This document shows positions 47,036-55,941 of a DNA stretch of 64,000 bases, piece by piece. Under the pieces are notes generated by a model that searched no databases, was not told where the DNA came from, and saw only the letters and a program-made list of their open reading frames with translations. Source of the DNA: Corynebacterium massiliense DSM 45435. Its GTDB lineage: Bacteria; Actinomycetota; Actinomycetes; Mycobacteriales; Mycobacteriaceae. The stretch spans positions 1,240,001 through 1,304,000 of the forward strand of contig NZ_CP063189.1 of the NCBI RefSeq assembly GCF_028609805.1. The letters are read 5' to 3'. The position numbers and the translations under genes are program-made. Every line of letters starts with the position of its first letter. Positions within the stretch are counted from its first letter, which is position 1.

Positions 47036-47080
47036 AATGCATCGGCTAAAACCGGCAGATCGTCGGCTATAGGCGCGCCG

Positions 47081-47371
47081 CTACGCGCAGTCGAGGCAGA
47101 TGGGCTGGCCGTCTTCCTCGTGGGAGAAGCGCTTGTTGGATTGCACGAGGAAGCAGGAGGCGCACGTAAACTCGTTCTTCTGGCGCGGCACGACCTCCAC
47201 GTTTAATTCCTCACCGGAGAGATCGACCTGCGGCGGCTGGAAGGCCTCGACGATCTCGCCGTCTTCGTCCATACCGTTGCTCTCGGTTTCCGCGGCCTTG
47301 AGGCCCTCGAGGGAATCGGTCTCTACTTCTTCTTCCGCGCTGCGGCGCGGTGCGTCGTAATCAGTCGCCAT
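47081..47371 (-). CDS. DUF4193 family protein with zinc-ribbon-like cysteines
   Basis: 96 aa. ATG with AAGGAGC upstream. Acidic N-terminal half, then FTCASCFLVQSNKRF and the C-terminal CLDCA, two C-x-x-C pairs that probably bind zinc. Function unknown; regularly found near sigA in corynebacteria and mycobacteria. Confidence 0.88.
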   Translation of the reverse strand: MATDYDAPRRSAEEEVETDSLEGLKAAETESNGMDEDGEIVEAFQPPQVDLSGEELNVEVVPRQKNEFTCASCFLVQSNKRFSHEEDGQPICLDCA

Positions 47372-47520
47372 AATGAGCTCCTTTTGACTGCTCGCTAGGT
47401 AGTTCGTGCGGTTTATGGTCGCGCATACTAAAGGAGAAATCCCGCTCTGTCACACTGACCGAAAAATTCAGGTCACCGGGGGTAACCCCTTCGCGAACCC
47501 GGGGCGGTGACACGCCTAAG

Positions 47521-48411
47521 ATGTCCGCCATGAACTCGGCATCCCTTCGCTCTTCCCGCCGCCCCGAGCCCTGCCCTGACCGCCACTGCGACAGTGCGCC
47601 CGACTCACCGCAGGCCGGCGCCGAGCCGGGTGCCGCCGAGCCGGGTGCTGCCGAACAGCCCGCCGTGGCCCTCGGTATCGATGTCGGCGGTTCCGCCATC
47701 AAGGCGGGCTTAGTAGACACGGACACCGGGCAAGTCGTCGACGGATCGCTGACTACCCGCACACCTGCGTCCACCCGGCCGGCGGACATCGCTGCCGCGG
47801 TGGCCGAGACAGCACGCGCGCTGGACTGGCGGGGCGAGCTTGGCGTGACCCTCCCCGCGGTTGTCTCCGGCGACATCGTGGGTTCCGCCGCCAATATTGA
47901 CCCGTCGTGGGTGGGGGTCAACGCGCGCGAGCTGTTCACCGAGGCCGTTCCCGAGGCTGCGGCGGTGACCGTACTCAACGACGCGGATGCCGCGGGCCTA
48001 GCCGAGGTAGCGTTCGGCGATGAACGAGCCCGGTCCGGAGCCGTCATCTTCCTCACCCTGGGAACGGGGATTGGGTCCGCCATGCTTGTCGATGGCGCCC
48101 TCTTCCCCAACAGCGAGCTCGGGCACTTGCTTGTCGATGACTCTGAAGCCGAGCACCTCGCCGCCGCCCGGTGGAAGAACGAGAAGGGGTGGTCGTACGA
48201 GCAATGGGTGCACCAGCTCAACCGGGTGCTGGCCGAATACGCCAAGCTGTTTAGCCCCGACCTGTTCATCCTGGGCGGTGGCATCTCCGCGGACTTTGCC
48301 GAGTGGGAAGGCTACCTCGACGTCAATGTTCCAGTTGCAGCCGCGCGTTTGCGCAACCAGGCGGGCATCGTAGGCGCCGCACTGGCGGCCACCGACACCG
48401 CGCATTCGTAA
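47521..48411 (+). CDS. ppgK: Polyphosphate glucokinase
   Basis: 296 aa. ROK-family kinase: VALGIDVGGSAIKAGLVD, VTVLNDADAAGLAEVAFG and LTLGTGIGSAMLVDG are the phosphate, catalytic-Asp and nucleotide/polyphosphate motifs. Uses polyphosphate (and ATP) to phosphorylate glucose. About 50 N-terminal residues with a GAAEPGAAE repeat exceed the usual length, so a later start is possible. Confidence 0.9.
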   Translation: MSAMNSASLRSSRRPEPCPDRHCDSAPDSPQAGAEPGAAEPGAAEQPAVALGIDVGGSAIKAGLVDTDTGQVVDGSLTTRTPASTRPADIAAAVAETARALDWRGELGVTLPAVVSGDIVGSAANIDPSWVGVNARELFTEAVPEAAAVTVLNDADAAGLAEVAFGDERARSGAVIFLTLGTGIGSAMLVDGALFPNSELGHLLVDDSEAEHLAAARWKNEKGWSYEQWVHQLNRVLAEYAKLFSPDLFILGGGISADFAEWEGYLDVNVPVAAARLRNQAGIVGAALAATDTAHS

Positions 48412-48486
48412 ACCCCCTTTTGCGCGAGGTAAAAATGTGCTAAGGAACACCGCGCCCCAATGGCACGGGGCCGGGTGCTGATCCTC

Positions 48487-48492
48487 TATACT
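48487..48492 (+). promoter_or_regulatory. Candidate -10 box of sigA
   Basis: TATACT lies 83 bp before the sigA start. No good -35 hexamer is seen at the right distance. A hairpin (TGCCGG / CCGGCA) lies in the presumed 5' UTR. Confidence 0.5.
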
Positions 48493-48574
48493 GGGCGCTC
48501 GATTGTGCGTTGCCGGCCGTAACCATCGACCGGCAGCGATTGTCCATCCGTAGTTGCGAGGCGAAAGGGCGTAC

Positions 48575-50017
48575 GTGGCAGCCACTGAATCTGAATCTTC
48601 AGACAAGTCACTCGACGAGGGCGCTAAGGAGTCTGCTCCTGCGGAAAAGAAGTCCGCGAAAAAGACTGCGAAGAAGTCGGCCCGCAAGTCGACGAGGAAA
48701 TCCTCGGCGAAGAAGTCGACCAAGAAGACCGCCAAGAAGAGCGCGCGGAAGTCAACTAAGAAGACGACGAAGAAGTCGGCAAAGAAGACGACCCGCAAGT
48801 CGGCGGCGAAAAAGGACACCGCTCCGGCAACCTCCGAAGAGGAGCTGCAGGACGAGGACCAGGAAGGCTCCGAGGACTCCGAGGCGGATATCGACGATCT
48901 GGATGGTCGTCTGGAAGACGACGATCCAGACGCCGATGATCTCGACGCCGAGCTCGAGGAGGAAGAGGCCTCCGCGGACGACGATGCCGACGAGGAAGAA
49001 GAGGAAGAAGGCTCGTCCATCTGGGACGAGGAGGAGTCCGCTGCGCTGCGTCAGGCTCGCAAGGACGCGCAGCTGACCGCTTCTGCCGACTCGGTGCGCG
49101 CCTACCTCAAGCAGATCGGCAAGGTCGCGCTGCTCAACGCTGAGCAGGAGGTGTCGTTGGCCAAGCGCATCGAGGCCGGCCTGTACGCGCAGCACCGCCT
49201 GGATGAGATGAAGAAGGCTCTCGACGGCGGTGACAAGGACGCCAAGTTCTCCCCTGCCGTCAAGCGCGACCTGCGTTCCATCGCTCGCGATGGCCGCAAG
49301 GCGAAGAACCACCTCCTCGAGGCGAACCTGCGACTGGTCGTGTCACTGGCTAAGCGCTACACCGGCCGCGGCATGGCCTTCCTCGATCTCATCCAGGAAG
49401 GCAACCTCGGTCTTATCCGCGCAGTGGAGAAGTTCGACTACACCAAGGGCTACAAGTTCTCCACCTACGCCACGTGGTGGATCCGCCAGGCGATCACGCG
49501 CGCGATGGCTGATCAGGCCCGCACCATCCGTATCCCAGTCCACATGGTGGAGGTCATCAACAAGCTGGGCCGCATCCAGCGCGAACTCCTGCAGGACTTG
49601 GGTCGCGAGCCCACCCCGCTGGAGCTGGCAAAGGAAATGGACGTGACCGAGGAAAAGGTCATGGAAATCCAGCAGTACGCGCGCGAGCCGATTTCGCTGG
49701 ATCAGACCATTGGTGACGAGGGCGATAGCCAGCTCGGTGACTTTATCGAGGACTCGGAGGCCGTCGTGGCCGTCGATGCCGTGTCCTTCACCTTGCTGCA
49801 GGACCAGCTCCAGGACGTGCTGACCACCCTGTCCGAGCGCGAGGCCGGCGTGGTGCGCCTCCGCTTCGGACTGACCGACGGTATGCCGCGCACTTTAGAC
49901 GAAATCGGCCAGGTCTACGGCGTGACTCGGGAGCGCATCCGCCAGATCGAGTCCAAGACCATGTCGAAGCTGCGCCACCCGTCGCGCTCGCAGGTGCTGC
50001 GCGACTACTTGGACTAG
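48575..50017 (+). CDS. sigA: Primary sigma factor SigA
   Basis: 480 aa from the GTG at 48575 ([15 protein letters not shown]), with AAAGG upstream. Residues about 24-83 are a Lys/Arg/Ser/Thr repeat region ([15 protein letters not shown] type), followed by a strongly acidic stretch to about residue 148. Sigma-70 regions then follow: 1.2 ([19 protein letters not shown]), 2 ([35 protein letters not shown]), 3, and 4.2 ([18 protein letters not shown]). It directs RNA polymerase to housekeeping promoters. Ends before a strong terminator. Confidence 0.96.
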   Translation: MAATESESSDKSLDEGAKESAPAEKKSAKKTAKKSARKSTRKSSAKKSTKKTAKKSARKSTKKTTKKSAKKTTRKSAAKKDTAPATSEEELQDEDQEGSEDSEADIDDLDGRLEDDDPDADDLDAELEEEEASADDDADEEEEEEGSSIWDEEESAALRQARKDAQLTASADSVRAYLKQIGKVALLNAEQEVSLAKRIEAGLYAQHRLDEMKKALDGGDKDAKFSPAVKRDLRSIARDGRKAKNHLLEANLRLVVSLAKRYTGRGMAFLDLIQEGNLGLIRAVEKFDYTKGYKFSTYATWWIRQAITRAMADQARTIRIPVHMVEVINKLGRIQRELLQDLGREPTPLELAKEMDVTEEKVMEIQQYAREPISLDQTIGDEGDSQLGDFIEDSEAVVAVDAVSFTLLQDQLQDVLTTLSEREAGVVRLRFGLTDGMPRTLDEIGQVYGVTRERIRQIESKTMSKLRHPSRSQVLRDYLD

Positions 50018-50037
50018 CCTCGCCCCCACGAGCGCGA

Positions 50038-50086
50038 AAAGCCCCGCTGGACAGCCGACCTACAACGGCCGCTCCAGCGGGGCTTT
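50038..50086 (+). terminator. Intrinsic terminator after sigA
   Basis: AAAGCCCCGCTGGA (50038-50051) pairs with TCCAGCGGGGCTTT (50073-50086); the A and T tracts at both ends make it usable in both directions. Confidence 0.85.
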
Positions 50087-50123
50087 AAACTATTAAACCC
50101 AGCGCGCGTGCGCTAGAAGGTTA

Positions 50124-50669
50124 CTACTTGCCCTTCACGTCCTGCAGGCACTGCTTGATTGCTTCCTGCCCGTCTTGGTTCATGCACTGCTGAACCTCAG
50201 GATCCTGGGAAAGCGCGATCAACGCCAATGCGCCAAAAACAAGTAGACCCAAGGACACGACGCCGAGGACGATGCCCAGGATGGACATCCAGGTGCGGCG
50301 TGTCTCGCTCGGGCGCTTGCGGTTTTTCACCAACGCCACGATGCCCATGATGATGGCTACGGGGGCAAGGATCCACGCGATAAGCTGCACGAGCGGCACG
50401 ACCAATCCGACCAGGGACACGGCGCCGAGAATAAGCGTCCAGAGCGCCAGCTTGCTCGGTTCCTGCGCGGTCCCCACGTACGGCGGCTCTCCGGCAGCCG
50501 GGCCGTTGACGTGGTCTACGTAGTGCCCACCGGCCGCAGCGGAATCCTGGCCAGCAGCCGGCTCAGACGCCGGAGAAGAGTACGGATTCGCTTCGTGTGC
50601 ACCGGGCGCGGCCTCGTCGTGTCCGTACGTCGGCAGATCGCTTCCCTGCGGGTCACGCGGCGTAGTCAT
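50124..50669 (-). CDS. DUF4190-type small membrane protein
   Basis: 181 aa from ATG 50669 (MTTPRDPQGSDLPTYGHDEA). A Pro/Ala/Gly-rich N-terminal ~75 residues lead to two or three membrane helices (LWTLILGAVSLVGLVVPLV, AWILAPVAIIMGIVALV, SILGIVLGVVSLGLLVFGAL), the pattern of DUF4190. A short Cys/Gln-rich tail follows (CMNQDGQEAIKQCLQD). Function unknown. Confidence 0.75.
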   Translation of the reverse strand: MTTPRDPQGSDLPTYGHDEAAPGAHEANPYSSPASEPAAGQDSAAAGGHYVDHVNGPAAGEPPYVGTAQEPSKLALWTLILGAVSLVGLVVPLVQLIAWILAPVAIIMGIVALVKNRKRPSETRRTWMSILGIVLGVVSLGLLVFGALALIALSQDPEVQQCMNQDGQEAIKQCLQDVKGK

Positions 50670-50765
50670 AAACCTACAACCCAACCTTTCGTTCCTAGAG
50701 TTTTCAGCACGGTTCGGTGAACTGCTGAATGCGTGAGCGTTCTACCACACTGTACGTGAAGACTC

Positions 50766-52574
50766 TTACCAAGCTCGCAGGTACTTAATGCGGTCACGTA
50801 GTTGATCCGCGCTACACAAAGCCGTGGGCGGCCCACCGCACGCCTTGCGCGCCTCCGTGTGGATAGCCCCGTGCGGGCGGCCGGTGCGCTGCGCGGTGAT
50901 GGAGACAATCTTGTTGAGTTGGCTGCGCAATTCCGGGATCTGTTGGCTGGCCACGCTATCGTCAGCTTCCCCCGCAGCGCCGGCTCCCGAACCCGCACCG
51001 TTTCCGATACTTGCTCCACTCCCGGCGCGGCGTCCAGCCTCTGGGCCGTGCAGCTTCTCCCGTTCTTTAGCCGCGGCCTTTTCGGCCCGTTCGGCGCGCT
51101 CGGCAGCCTCGCGGGCGTCCATTTCTTCCGACTGCTTTTTGCGCAGCAGATCTTTCACCTGGTCAGCATCCAACAGTCCCGGGATGCCAAGGAAGTCCGC
51201 TTCCTCATCGGTGCTGTCGAAGGCCGCGGTGTTGAACGAGGAGCCGTCGTAGATGAGCGAGGAGAACTCCGCGTCGGCGCCGATCGACTCGTACGGCTTG
51301 ATGTCGTCGGGCTCGGTTTCTTCCTTGTTGGCCTGGCGCACGGATTCTTCGTCCCAGCCGTCGCTTTCCCGGTCGGGCTTGCCCAACACGTGGTCGCGGG
51401 ACTTTTCCATGTTTTCCGCCAACCCCAGCAGGGTGGGCACCGAGGGCAAGAAGACCGACGCCGTCTCCCCCGGCATGCGCGAGCGGACGAAACGCCCGAT
51501 CGCCTGGGCGAAAAACAGCGGCGTGGACGCCGAGGTGGCGTACACACCCACCGCGAGCCGCGGGACGTCGACGCCCTCCGAGACCATGCGGACCGCAACC
51601 ATCCACTCGTCGGTGGAGGCGGAAAACTCCTCGATGCGCTCCGAGGAGCCGGGCTCGTCGGACAAGATCACGGACACCGGGGTGGACGAGAGCTTTTCCA
51701 GGATCTTCGCGTAAGCACGCGCGGTCTTGGTGTCGGTGGCGATGACGAGCCCGCCGGCATCCGGCATGTTGCGACGGATTTGCTTGAGGCGCGTGTGGGC
51801 TGCCTGCAGCACCGCGGCGATCCACTCGCCCTTGGGGTCAAGCGCCGTCTTCCACGCCCGGGCTGTCTGCTCGGCGGTGAGCGCCTCGCCCAGGCGGGCG
51901 GAAAACTCCTCGCCGGCGGATGTGCGCCAGCGCGCCTCCCCCGAGTACGCCAGGAAGACCACGGGGCGCACGACGCCATCGGCAAGCGCGTCGCCGTAGT
52001 TATAGGCGTGATCCGACTGGGACACCAAGTGACCGTCGCCGTCTTCGGTGTAGCGCACGAAGGGAATTGGCGAATCGTCGGAACGGAATGGCGTGCCCGT
52101 GAGCGCCAAGCGGTGGTTGACATCGTCGTAGGCCTCTTTAACGCCATCGCCCCAGCTCTTGGCGTCACCGGCGTGGTGGATCTCGTCCAGGATGACCAGG
52201 GTCCGCCGGCTGGAGGCCACCGCGCGGTGCTTGAACGGGTGCATGCCCACCTGGGCGTAGGTCACCACGATGCCGTCGTAGGCGGGGTTGACCGCAGAGG
52301 CATTGGTGAACTCTGGGTCGAGGGAGACCCCCACGCGGGCAGCGGCGGCCGCCCACTGGTTCTTCAGGTGCTCCGTGGGTACGACGACGATGACCCGCTC
52401 CACCGTGCGATCGGTCAAAAGCTCGGTGGCGACGCGGAGGGCAAACGTGGTCTTACCCGCGCCCGGGGTCGCCACCGCCATGAAGTCGCGCGGCTTTCGG
52501 GCGAGAAATTTATCCAGTGCAGAGCGCTGCCACGCACGCAGCTGGCCGCTGGTGTTATACGTCCGCTGACTCAC
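50766..52574 (-). CDS. Superfamily II DEAD/DEAH-box helicase
   Basis: 602 aa, GTG start overlapping the DUF3039 stop (GTGA). Motif I ATPGAGKTTFALRVA, motif II VILDEIHHAGD, motif III ALTGTPFRSDD and motif VI AQAIGRFVRSRMPG are complete. After the two RecA-like domains comes a charged coiled-coil-like stretch (EEMDAREAAERAERAEKAA) and a small C-terminal domain. Nucleic-acid ATPase of unknown process; conserved beside sigA in corynebacteria. Confidence 0.88.
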   Translation of the reverse strand: MSQRTYNTSGQLRAWQRSALDKFLARKPRDFMAVATPGAGKTTFALRVATELLTDRTVERVIVVVPTEHLKNQWAAAAARVGVSLDPEFTNASAVNPAYDGIVVTYAQVGMHPFKHRAVASSRRTLVILDEIHHAGDAKSWGDGVKEAYDDVNHRLALTGTPFRSDDSPIPFVRYTEDGDGHLVSQSDHAYNYGDALADGVVRPVVFLAYSGEARWRTSAGEEFSARLGEALTAEQTARAWKTALDPKGEWIAAVLQAAHTRLKQIRRNMPDAGGLVIATDTKTARAYAKILEKLSSTPVSVILSDEPGSSERIEEFSASTDEWMVAVRMVSEGVDVPRLAVGVYATSASTPLFFAQAIGRFVRSRMPGETASVFLPSVPTLLGLAENMEKSRDHVLGKPDRESDGWDEESVRQANKEETEPDDIKPYESIGADAEFSSLIYDGSSFNTAAFDSTDEEADFLGIPGLLDADQVKDLLRKKQSEEMDAREAAERAERAEKAAAKEREKLHGPEAGRRAGSGASIGNGAGSGAGAAGEADDSVASQQIPELRSQLNKIVSITAQRTGRPHGAIHTEARKACGGPPTALCSADQLRDRIKYLRAW

Positions 52575-52855
52575 TTGCGACGCAGACCCTTAAAGATCCG
52601 CTCGCAGTCCGGGCACACCGGCGATCCCGGCTTTGCCTGTTTGGTCACCGGGAAGGTCTCCCCACACAGCGCAACGACCATTTTCCCGCTCACGGCGGAC
52701 TCCACAATCTGGTCCTTTTTCACGTAGTGGAAGTACTTGGGGGTGTCGTTATCGGTGGTGGACGTGTCTTCCCGGACGTCCGGCCGTTCGATAGTCTGCG
52801 TCGAAGTACTCACGCGGACTATCTTGCCGTATCCCTGTCTGGATTGGCGAGTCAC
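52571..52855 (-). CDS. DUF3039 family protein
   Basis: 94 aa. KYFHYVKKDQIVESAVSG, VVALCGETFPVT and VCPDCERIFKGL match the family; the isolated Cys and the C-x-x-C pair may bind zinc. Coupled to the helicase by a stop/start overlap, so the two may act together. Confidence 0.88.
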   Translation of the reverse strand: MTRQSRQGYGKIVRVSTSTQTIERPDVREDTSTTDNDTPKYFHYVKKDQIVESAVSGKMVVALCGETFPVTKQAKPGSPVCPDCERIFKGLRRK

Positions 52856-52873
52856 GGTCTATCGTGGGAACGC

Positions 52874-53437
52874 ATGAACGCCGATAGCACCGAGGACGGA
52901 CGCGCAGACGCTACTCGCGCCACCCCAGAAATGGGCAATGCGGCCTCCCGTCGACGGGCCTCGTCCCGCCCGCGGTTCCTCCGCGGCAGGCGGGGGGCGG
53001 CGGAGCTCATCACAGACGCGGAGACCGCTCCCGGCGACAACCGGCGCCGCCGGGAAATCACCTACTCCGTCCTGCAATTTCTCCGCATCCCGGCACTACT
53101 CGCCGCGTTCTACCTGATGTACACGCACCACGCGTGGGTTCTTGCGGCCATCGTGTGCGCGGTAACCATCCCCCTCCCGTGGATCGCGGTGGTCATCGCC
53201 AACGAAACGCGGGAGAAAAAGGACAAGCGCGAGCGCAACGTTTATAAGCCCGCGATGGTGCGTGAGGCCCGGGCCCAGGCCCAGCGTGCCCAGATGGACA
53301 CGCATTCCCTCGGGACCAGTTCCGCCTCCCCGGCGCGCGGCCAGCTAAACTCCGCTCCTCCGACCATCGATCACCGCGACGATCCTCCGCACGAAGGCCC
53401 TCCGCGCGGTAGCACTACTTCGCACGGCGACGCGTAG
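52874..53437 (+). CDS. DUF3099 family membrane protein
   Basis: 187 aa from ATG 52874. Polar N-terminus, then ELITDAETAPGDNRRRREIT, the family motif, and two membrane helices (FLRIPALLAAFYLMYT, VLAAIVCAVTIPLPWIAVVI) followed by a charged tail. Function unknown. Divergent from DUF3039. Confidence 0.85.
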   Translation: MNADSTEDGRADATRATPEMGNAASRRRASSRPRFLRGRRGAAELITDAETAPGDNRRRREITYSVLQFLRIPALLAAFYLMYTHHAWVLAAIVCAVTIPLPWIAVVIANETREKKDKRERNVYKPAMVREARAQAQRAQMDTHSLGTSSASPARGQLNSAPPTIDHRDDPPHEGPPRGSTTSHGDA

Positions 53438-53458
53438 ATAAGGAAGGTAGCAATCACC

Positions 53459-55084
53459 ATGGAGCCCACCTCCTCCCCCAACGAGTACGGGTTCGGCCAG
53501 CCGCTGAACCCGGAGCACCCCGTCTCCGAGTGCGCGCCGGCGCTGATAGAGCTTTTCCAACGCCAGGGGTTGACGGCCGCGGGCCTTGCCGGCCACCTGG
53601 GGCCGGCCGCCACGAACGCGCTCTACCGCGGGGTGCCCGCAGCGGTGCGCCACGCTTTAGGCACCGCAGACATCGACGTCCTTATCCGCGCGTTTTTGCT
53701 TCACGATGCCGTGCCGCGTTCCTGTTTCGAACGCACCGTGGGTACGTCGCTCACGCAGGTGCTTATCGATGCCCGCGTGGCTACCACCACGGATACCGGC
53801 GCCGTCCGCGTCGTCATAGACATTCGCCCGCACACGATTGACGGCCGGTACCGCTGGGTCTTTTCCGACGTCGACGCTTCCTTGGTGGATCATGTCCCCG
53901 GCCGCGACCACGTCTTGGGCGTTGGGGCAGCAAGCTTGTCCCTTCTGCGGTCGACCCCTACTACCCCGGTGGAGTCCTTGTTGGACCTCGGCACCGGATC
54001 CGGCGTGCAGTTGCTGGGGCAGCTCGGTTCCGCGGCAAGTGTGACCGGCACCGACATTCACCCGCGAGCTCTGGACTTCGCCCGTGCGACCGTGGCTGGC
54101 GCGACCGTGGCCGGCGCGACCGTGGCTGGCGCGACCACAGCTGACGGGGCCACAGATGACACTCCTGGGCCGCAGGTGGAGTTGCTCACCGGACCGTGGT
54201 TTGAGCCGGTGTCGGGCCGCACCTTCGACCGGGTGACGGCGAACCCGCCGTTCGTCGTGGGCCCGCCGGAAGTCGATCACATTTACCGTGACTCCGGGCT
54301 CGCGTTAGACGGGGCGACCCAAAAGGTGGCCTCCGAGGTCGTCGACTACCTCGCCCCACACGGCACGGCCCATCTGCTGGGCGCGTGGGTACACACTGCC
54401 GAAGGCGGATCCTGGCGCCAGCGCGTCGCGTCGTGGTTGCCTTCCACCGGGGTGACTGCCTGGGTTATGCAACGCGATGTCGCAGATCCCGCCCATTACG
54501 TCGCGACCTGGCTCGAGGACGAGTCCCTCGATCCGCGCTCGGCGGCCGGGCAGGAAAGGACCGCGCGCTGGTTGCAGTACTTCGCAGACAACGACGTGAC
54601 CGGAATCGGCTTCGGGTTCATCGCCATTCAGCGCATCGGGGACGACGAGCCGTCCGATATCCTCGCCGAAGAAATGGAGCAGCCTTTCCACGGTTCTTTG
54701 GGCCCAGAGGTCGAAGAGTACTTCGCCCGCGCCGAATGGCTCCGCGGGAAAGACCGCAACGACCTGAGCGACTGCCAGTTTTTAGTTCGCCCGAGCGCGG
54801 CCCTCGAGCAGGTGTCCCTGCCAGATGCGGAGTCTCGCCAGGGGTTTGCTCCCGCGGTGTGGCGTCTTACCCGCACGGACGGGCCACGGTGGTCCCACGA
54901 CATCGACAAGCACTTGGCCAGCCTGCTCGCGGGCTTAAACCCGCAGGGTCTCGGGCTGGGTGAGACCGCCGAGCTCTATGCCTTCGCCCAGGGGCTCGAC
55001 GCGGAGGAGCTCGTCGATTCGGCCGTTTCTGCTGCAGTTGACCTCATCCGCCACGGCTTCCTTATCCCCACCGATCTGTTGTAA
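53459..55084 (+). CDS. Class I SAM-dependent methyltransferase (HemK/N-methyltransferase-like)
   Basis: 541 aa. An N-terminal helical domain (about 150 residues) is followed by the SAM-binding motif [32 protein letters not shown], and motif [14 protein letters not shown]; the NPPF/Y motif marks amino- or amide-N-methyltransferases acting on nucleic acid or protein. A C-terminal domain of about 170 residues follows. Between motif II and III a 15-bp tandem repeat adds (ATVAG)n. Precise substrate unknown; the gene is conserved near dtd and sigB in corynebacteria. Confidence 0.83.
   Translation: MEPTSSPNEYGFGQPLNPEHPVSECAPALIELFQRQGLTAAGLAGHLGPAATNALYRGVPAAVRHALGTADIDVLIRAFLLHDAVPRSCFERTVGTSLTQVLIDARVATTTDTGAVRVVIDIRPHTIDGRYRWVFSDVDASLVDHVPGRDHVLGVGAASLSLLRSTPTTPVESLLDLGTGSGVQLLGQLGSAASVTGTDIHPRALDFARATVAGATVAGATVAGATTADGATDDTPGPQVELLTGPWFEPVSGRTFDRVTANPPFVVGPPEVDHIYRDSGLALDGATQKVASEVVDYLAPHGTAHLLGAWVHTAEGGSWRQRVASWLPSTGVTAWVMQRDVADPAHYVATWLEDESLDPRSAAGQERTARWLQYFADNDVTGIGFGFIAIQRIGDDEPSDILAEEMEQPFHGSLGPEVEEYFARAEWLRGKDRNDLSDCQFLVRPSAALEQVSLPDAESRQGFAPAVWRLTRTDGPRWSHDIDKHLASLLAGLNPQGLGLGETAELYAFAQGLDAEELVDSAVSAAVDLIRHGFLIPTDLL
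54086..54130 (+). repeat. 15-bp tandem repeat (3 units) inside the methyltransferase gene
   Basis: GCGACCGTGGCTGGC occurs three times in a row, the middle copy with one change (CCGGC), followed by a degenerate fourth unit. In frame it encodes ATVAG repeats. Confidence 0.9.
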
Positions 55085-55101
55085 CCGAGAGGATTTTTGC
55101 C

Positions 55102-55563
55102 ATGAAAGCTGCCCTGACCCGCGTTTCTTCCGCCAGCGTCACGGTCGACGACGAGGTCGTTGGTTCATTGTCCGCACCGGAGACTGGCGGCATCCTCGCT
55201 CTTGTCGGCGTGTCCCGCGAGGATGTCGCTCCTGCAGCGTCGGAGAAGGATACCGCCGAAAAAGTGGCCAAGATGGCGCGCAAGATCGCGGAACTGCGCA
55301 TCCTGGACGGCGAACGCAGCGTCTCTGAGGCCGCGGCACCCGTGCTGGTGGTCAGCCAGTTCACCCTCTACGGGCGGACCGCCAAAGGCCGCCGCCCGTC
55401 TTGGTCGGATGCGGCACCGGGCGACGTGGCCGAGCCGCTCATCCAGGGCATTATCGATGACCTTCGTTCCCGGGGCATCGCGGTAGAAACCGGCCGATTC
55501 GGCGCAATGATGAAGGTCAGCTCTGTCAACGAGGGCCCCTTTACGGTGCTAGTGGAAGCCTGA
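55102..55563 (+). CDS. dtd: D-aminoacyl-tRNA deacylase
   Basis: 153 aa. ATG with GAGAGG upstream. [17 protein letters not shown] and [10 protein letters not shown] match the two active-site motifs (SQFTLxG; NxGP[VF]T). [18 protein letters not shown] is the standard N-terminus. Removes D-amino acids, e.g. D-Tyr, from tRNA. Slightly longer than typical because of an insert near residue 40 (PAASEKDTA). Confidence 0.94.
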   Translation: MKAALTRVSSASVTVDDEVVGSLSAPETGGILALVGVSREDVAPAASEKDTAEKVAKMARKIAELRILDGERSVSEAAAPVLVVSQFTLYGRTAKGRRPSWSDAAPGDVAEPLIQGIIDDLRSRGIAVETGRFGAMMKVSSVNEGPFTVLVEA

Positions 55564-55586
55564 GCTTCTCCGCCACTCTTCCCGCT

Positions 55587-55622
55587 CCCCGTCCACCGCT
55601 GTCACAGGACGGGGATACTTTT
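55587..55622 (+). terminator. Intrinsic terminator after dtd
   Basis: CCCCGTCC (55587-55594) pairs with GGACGGGG (55607-55614), followed by ATACTTTTAT. Confidence 0.75.
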
Positions 55623-55656
55623 ATGCCTTCACCCTGCGATGAAAGAAATAGACTGT

Positions 55657-55668
55657 GCGTTATATAAC
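55657..55668. promoter_or_regulatory. AT palindrome upstream of serine permease operon A
   Basis: GCGTTATATAAC contains the perfect palindrome GTTATATAAC (55659-55668). The equivalent GCGTTATATTAC occurs at 59011-59022 in front of operon B; in both cases it starts 75 bp before the -10 box. A regulator or UP-element role is inferred. Confidence 0.5.
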
Positions 55669-55728
55669 AAACATCCCGTAATGGTGACGAGTTAAACACC
55701 AAAGCGTAGAAAACACAAGTTTTGGTGG

Positions 55729-55737
55729 TGTGATAAT
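55729..55737 (+). promoter_or_regulatory. Extended -10 promoter of serine operon A
   Basis: TGTGATAAT (TG-n-GATAAT) is shared exactly with operon B. No clear -35. Transcription would begin near 55744, giving a 5' UTR of about 198 nt. Confidence 0.6.
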
Positions 55738-55752
55738 AATCGTGCCATCAAT

Positions 55753-55770
55753 GCGATAATTCTTTATCGC
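55753..55770. promoter_or_regulatory. Inverted-repeat operator candidate, operon A
   Basis: GCGATAA-TTCT-TTATCGC, a 7-bp perfect inverted repeat just downstream of the predicted start site. Operon B has CGATAA-ATTA-TTATCG at the same distance from its -10 box (17 bp from the end of GATAAT to CGATAA in each). Its position suggests a repressor site. Confidence 0.55.
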
Positions 55771-55799
55771 GAAGTGGGTTCGCCTGTCTAGCATGAGAC

Positions 55800-55930
55800 G
55801 TGCAGCCGAAGAAAAGGGCTAAAGACCTGGGTACACAGCATCCAGGACGAGCGCGAGTTGGCGGTGCATGGAATTTATCAGCCACGCCGATCGAGCCAGA
55901 GCCCGAACGCTTCGGACCGTCTCGATTGAC
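55800..55930 (+). ncRNA. Candidate structured leader RNA of serine operon A
   Basis: The segment can fold into: AGCC/GGCT around GAAGAAAAG (55804-55820), then AAA; a hairpin CCTGG/CCAGG (55826-55846); GTTGGCG...CGCC; and a terminal 8-bp stem CGATCGAG (55888-55895) / CTCGATTG (55921-55928) that ends 13 nt before the permease ATG. The same blocks are found in the leader of operon B with changes on both sides of the stems. It could be a riboswitch or protein-binding leader; no known riboswitch class was recognised. Confidence 0.5.
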
Positions 55931-55941
55931 AGGTAAAGCAC

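Noticed and set aside
55793-55822. Possible leader peptide MRRAAEEKG in the operon A leader
   Set aside because: The equivalent frame in the operon B leader has no ATG, GTG or TTG start and a different amino-acid sequence, so the shared block is better explained as RNA.
55804-55830. Glycine riboswitch (CCGAAG followed by an A-rich stretch)
   Set aside because: CCGAAG is not conserved in the second leader (CCGGAG), and the GGAGAG and CUCAGG-n-GGAC parts of the aptamer are absent.
55800-55930. T-box leader
   Set aside because: No AGGGTGGNACCGCG-like T-box sequence or specifier arm was found in either leader.
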